Position numbers and translations under genes: made by a program | The notes under the pieces: generated by a model | What the model was told of the DNA's origin: nothing | Seen by the model: only the letters and a program-made list of their open reading frames with translations | Database searches by the model: none | Shown: one piece after another, positions 5,938 to 7,326 of the stretch | Layout of the letters: each line of letters begins with the position of its first letter | Numbering within the stretch: position 1 is the stretch's first letter | From: Clostridiales bacterium | Lineage (GTDB): Bacteria; Bacillota; Clostridia; Oscillospirales; Acutalibacteraceae | Direction: 5' to 3' | NCBI GenBank assembly: GCA_022791355.1 | Contig: JAAVYX010000160.1 | Span: 1 to 7,326, forward strand | DNA: 7,326 nt

Positions 5938-6075
5938 TTACTTCTCGCATTTCTGATTGGCCACGGTGCAGGAAGTCTTGCAGGCCGACTGACAGGATGC
6001 CTGACACTCGCCGCAGCCGCCCTTAGCGGCCGTCTTCTTCAGAGCGCCGTTGTTCAGCGTCTTGACGTGCTTCAT
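5938..6075 (-). CDS. scfA: SCIFF peptide precursor (six cysteines in forty-five residues)
   Basis: This is the substrate peptide of the SCIFF system, a ribosomally made and radical-SAM-modified peptide (ranthipeptide class). It is exactly 45 residues. The leader starts MKHVKTLNN. Six cysteines lie at 21, 24, 28, 32, 36 and 43 in a C-x2-C-x3-C-x3-C-x3-C-x6-C pattern. Thr37 follows Cys36. In the characterised Clostridium thermocellum homologue the maturase links Cys32 to Thr37, and both positions are kept here. The ATG at 6075 has GGGGAGG 8 nt upstream. It has its own strong promoter and an intrinsic terminator, so the precursor is probably made in excess of the maturase. The partner enzyme is scfB at 3715-5070. 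The biological role of SCIFF peptides is not settled, and no export or processing gene is seen in the window. It is easily missed by gene finders because of its size. Confidence 0.97.
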   Translation of the reverse strand: MKHVKTLNNGALKKTAAKGGCGECQASCQSACKTSCTVANQKCEK

Positions 6076-6110
6076 CGTTTCAACCTCCCCGGTTATAATT
6101 CAGTACCCAC

Positions 6111-6139
6111 AGTATAGCACAACTGTCCGGCGTTTTCAA
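6111..6139 (-). promoter_or_regulatory. Sigma-A promoter of scfA
   Basis: On the minus strand, TTGAAA (6134-6139), a 17-nt spacer and TATACT (6111-6116) give a near-consensus promoter. A TG one base upstream of the -10 makes it extended. Transcription should start near 6104, giving a leader of about 29 nt. It sits just after the stop codon of the upstream gene. Confidence 0.8.
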
Positions 6140-6147
6140 ACAATTTT

Positions 6148-6543
6148 TCACCTTTTTCTGGTATTGACCCCGCAGACCCCGCCCACGGCGGCCGCCAGTA
6201 GGACAATGGCCAGCTTAATCAGGCTGAGCATGGTAAAGTCGGCGGCGCTTACCGCCAAGGAGACCAGCGTGATAATCAGATAAAGCAATATCCCGGTCAA
6301 CCCGCCTATCATCAGACCCTGGCGGCCTACGATACGGGCGGCCAAAAAGCCTGAGAAAAAAGCGCCGATTCCCGCCGCAACAGCGGACAGGGCAATGGCC
6401 GCGGAGGCCGGAAAGTCCTTTACCGTCAGCAGTACGGCCAGGAGCATGAGCATGAGAAACGTAACGACCGCACCCAGAATCAGTCCGGCTATAACCGGCT
6501 TGACCAGCGTGCGGAAGTCGAAAGCGTCGCGATTTTTTTCCAT
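6148..6543 (-). CDS. TIGR04086-family membrane protein
   Basis: This is a 131-residue protein with about four transmembrane helices, near residues 14-40, 46-70, 76-98 and 104-126. The N-terminus is charged and the C-terminal tail is short and basic (NTRKR). Glycine-rich packing motifs (GGLTG, AVGGVCG) are visible. No enzymatic motif is seen, and the function of the family is unknown. From established knowledge, members of TIGR04086 are small Firmicute membrane proteins regularly found between yajC and the SCIFF gene, exactly as here, so position supports the call as much as sequence does. The ATG at 6543 was chosen because AAGGGG lies 7 nt upstream. The longer frame to 6624 would add an Arg-rich extension unlike the family. 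A 209-bp gap with a probable terminator separates it from yajC, so it may have its own promoter, though none is clear. Confidence 0.85.
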   Translation of the reverse strand: MEKNRDAFDFRTLVKPVIAGLILGAVVTFLMLMLLAVLLTVKDFPASAAIALSAVAAGIGAFFSGFLAARIVGRQGLMIGGLTGILLYLIITLVSLAVSAADFTMLSLIKLAIVLLAAAVGGVCGVNTRKR

Positions 6544-6660
6544 GGTTCGTCCCCTTCTTTCCCTACATATACGCCGGGAAAGAGGACGGCGGTCCGTCTC
6601 CCCTCCCATACGCTCCACATACATTTTCGTAAAGTCCTCTTACAAAGCCTCCCGCCCCGG

Positions 6661-6691
6661 AAAACGCCGGGAGGCCGGAGAAGGCCCGGCG
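6661..6691 (-). terminator. Probable terminator downstream of yajC
   Basis: On the minus strand, CGCCGGG (6685-6691) pairs with CCCGGCG (6665-6671) over 7 bp, followed by TTTT. The loop contains a competing GGCC/GGCC stem. The short T-run suggests partial termination. The rest of the 6544-6752 gap shows only a small TGTAC-N6-GTACA inverted repeat (6698-6713). Confidence 0.5.
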
Positions 6692-6752
6692 AAAATCTGT
6701 ACAGTCTGGTACATGTATATGCGAAGGGAACAAGCCGTATGCTAACAGGCTT

Positions 6753-7103
6753 TTACTTTTTGGGGGCCGGATCGTCGTCGTGCAGGGTCATGTTCTGCTG
6801 AATAGCCCACTTGGCCAGCTTGTGCTTGGAATGATCGCTGGGCGACTCGATAATCAGGGTATCGTCCTTGATGGAAATCACCCGGCCGTAAAAGCCGCCG
6901 ATGGTGACGATTTCGTCTCCTACCTGGACGTTGGAGCGCATCTGCTCCTCTTTTTTCTGCCGCTTGCGCTGGGGCCGGATCATCAGAAAATACAGGGCCG
7001 CGCCGATAACCACCACATAGATGATCATGATCCACCACTGACCGCCTGCCGCGCCTGTCGCGGCGGTTTCGCCTTCCAGAAGCCGTAAACTCAAATTATT
7101 CAT
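6753..7103 (-). CDS. yajC: Preprotein translocase subunit YajC
   Basis: YajC is a small membrane protein associated with the SecDF accessory complex of the Sec translocon. The 116-residue protein has a short N-terminus, one transmembrane helix (about residues 23-42, WWIMIIYVVVIGAALYFLMI) and the hallmark RPQRKRQKKEEQM that follows it. A soluble beta-rich domain comes next, with VQVGDEIVTIGGFYGRV (59-75), the diagnostic YajC motif. The tail is acidic then basic (HDDDPAPKK). The ATG at 7103 has AGAGGTG about 6 nt upstream. The upstream in-frame extension to 7268 crosses the promoter and is rejected. In many Clostridia yajC follows tgt and precedes secD. Here it is followed by the TIGR04086/SCIFF block instead, as is common when SCIFF is present. 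Confidence 0.96.
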   Translation of the reverse strand: MNNLSLRLLEGETAATGAAGGQWWIMIIYVVVIGAALYFLMIRPQRKRQKKEEQMRSNVQVGDEIVTIGGFYGRVISIKDDTLIIESPSDHSKHKLAKWAIQQNMTLHDDDPAPKK

Positions 7104-7133
7104 TTTTTCACCTCTAATAAAAATTACCATTTT

Positions 7134-7162
7134 ATTATACAGGCAAAACAGATAAAAAGCAA
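7134..7162 (-). promoter_or_regulatory. Sigma-A promoter of yajC
   Basis: On the minus strand, TTGCTT (7157-7162), a 17-nt spacer and a perfect TATAAT (7134-7139) lie about 30 nt upstream of the yajC start codon. This supports the ATG at 7103 and shows yajC is not only read from upstream. Confidence 0.75.
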
Positions 7163-7280
7163 CCGGACAATCCAAATCGATTATGGACAGTTTATGAATT
7201 CTGCAAAGCTTGCGGCAGGAACCCGGCGAACGTCTGCGCAGATTCCCCTTTTTTCGGCATATAGCCATGCGCTCTACGCA

Positions 7281-7308
7281 ATCAAAACCACTAGTAAACT
7301 AGTGGTTT
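7281..7308 (-). terminator. Hairpin probably ending an upstream minus-strand gene
   Basis: AAACCACTAGT and ACTAGTGGTTT form a perfect 11-bp inverted repeat with a 2-nt centre (7285-7308). On the minus strand it is followed by TGATT, continuing a TTTT at the stem end. It probably terminates the gene upstream of yajC, which lies outside the window. A partial CCCC-AGA-GGGG repeat sits at 7316-7326. Confidence 0.5.
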
Positions 7309-7326
7309 GCACAGACCCCAGAGGGG

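Noticed and set aside
6544..6624. N-terminal extension of the TIGR04086 protein
   Set aside because: It is Arg-rich and unlike the family. A good ribosome-binding site precedes the ATG at 6543.
7104..7268. N-terminal extension of YajC
   Set aside because: It would cover a near-perfect promoter. YajC proteins are short and start just before the membrane helix.

Overview
The window reads as chromosomal DNA from a spore-forming member of the Clostridia. The evidence is a CwlD-type cortex amidase, a complete SCIFF (six cysteines in forty-five residues) peptide locus, and the yajC / TIGR04086 neighbourhood usual for that class. The fairly GC-rich coding sequence hints at the Oscillospirales side, but this is inference. 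All six intact genes and the one truncated gene lie on the minus strand, so transcription runs from high to low coordinates.

In transcription order: a hairpin near 7285-7308 probably ends an unseen upstream gene. Next comes yajC (6753-7103), a small translocon-associated membrane protein with its own sigma-A promoter. A four-helix TIGR04086-type membrane protein follows (6148-6543). Then comes scfA (5938-6075), a 45-residue SCIFF precursor flanked by an excellent promoter and a clean intrinsic terminator. After 867 bp without an intact gene comes scfB (3715-5070), the radical SAM/SPASM maturase that installs the thioether in ScfA. Further on are an unrecognised membrane protein (2764-3369), cwlD (1620-2351) with a candidate sigma-E promoter, and radA (1-1331), which loses about its last 15 residues at the window edge.

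The least ordinary parts are between genes. The scfA-scfB gap holds what looks like a decayed mobile element. Imperfect ~29-bp inverted repeats (14-bp perfect core) bound ~459 bp that contain a well-made ribosome-binding site and a frameshifted N-terminus resembling the IS30 transposase helix-turn-helix. A perfect 28-bp palindrome sits inside a longer hairpin in the same interval. A second gap, 3370-3714, carries on the plus strand a good sigma-A promoter about 175 bp upstream of a strong intrinsic terminator. No plausible protein lies between them, so this is a candidate small RNA, antisense to all its neighbours in orientation.

Functionally, scfA and scfB form a known ranthipeptide-type RiPP system. 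No exporter or protease for the mature peptide is visible here. cwlD and radA are housekeeping or sporulation functions with no evident link to it. I did not find a wholly unknown multi-gene system. The best leads are the plus-strand RNA candidate, the element that splits the SCIFF locus, and possible RNA structure ahead of scfB.
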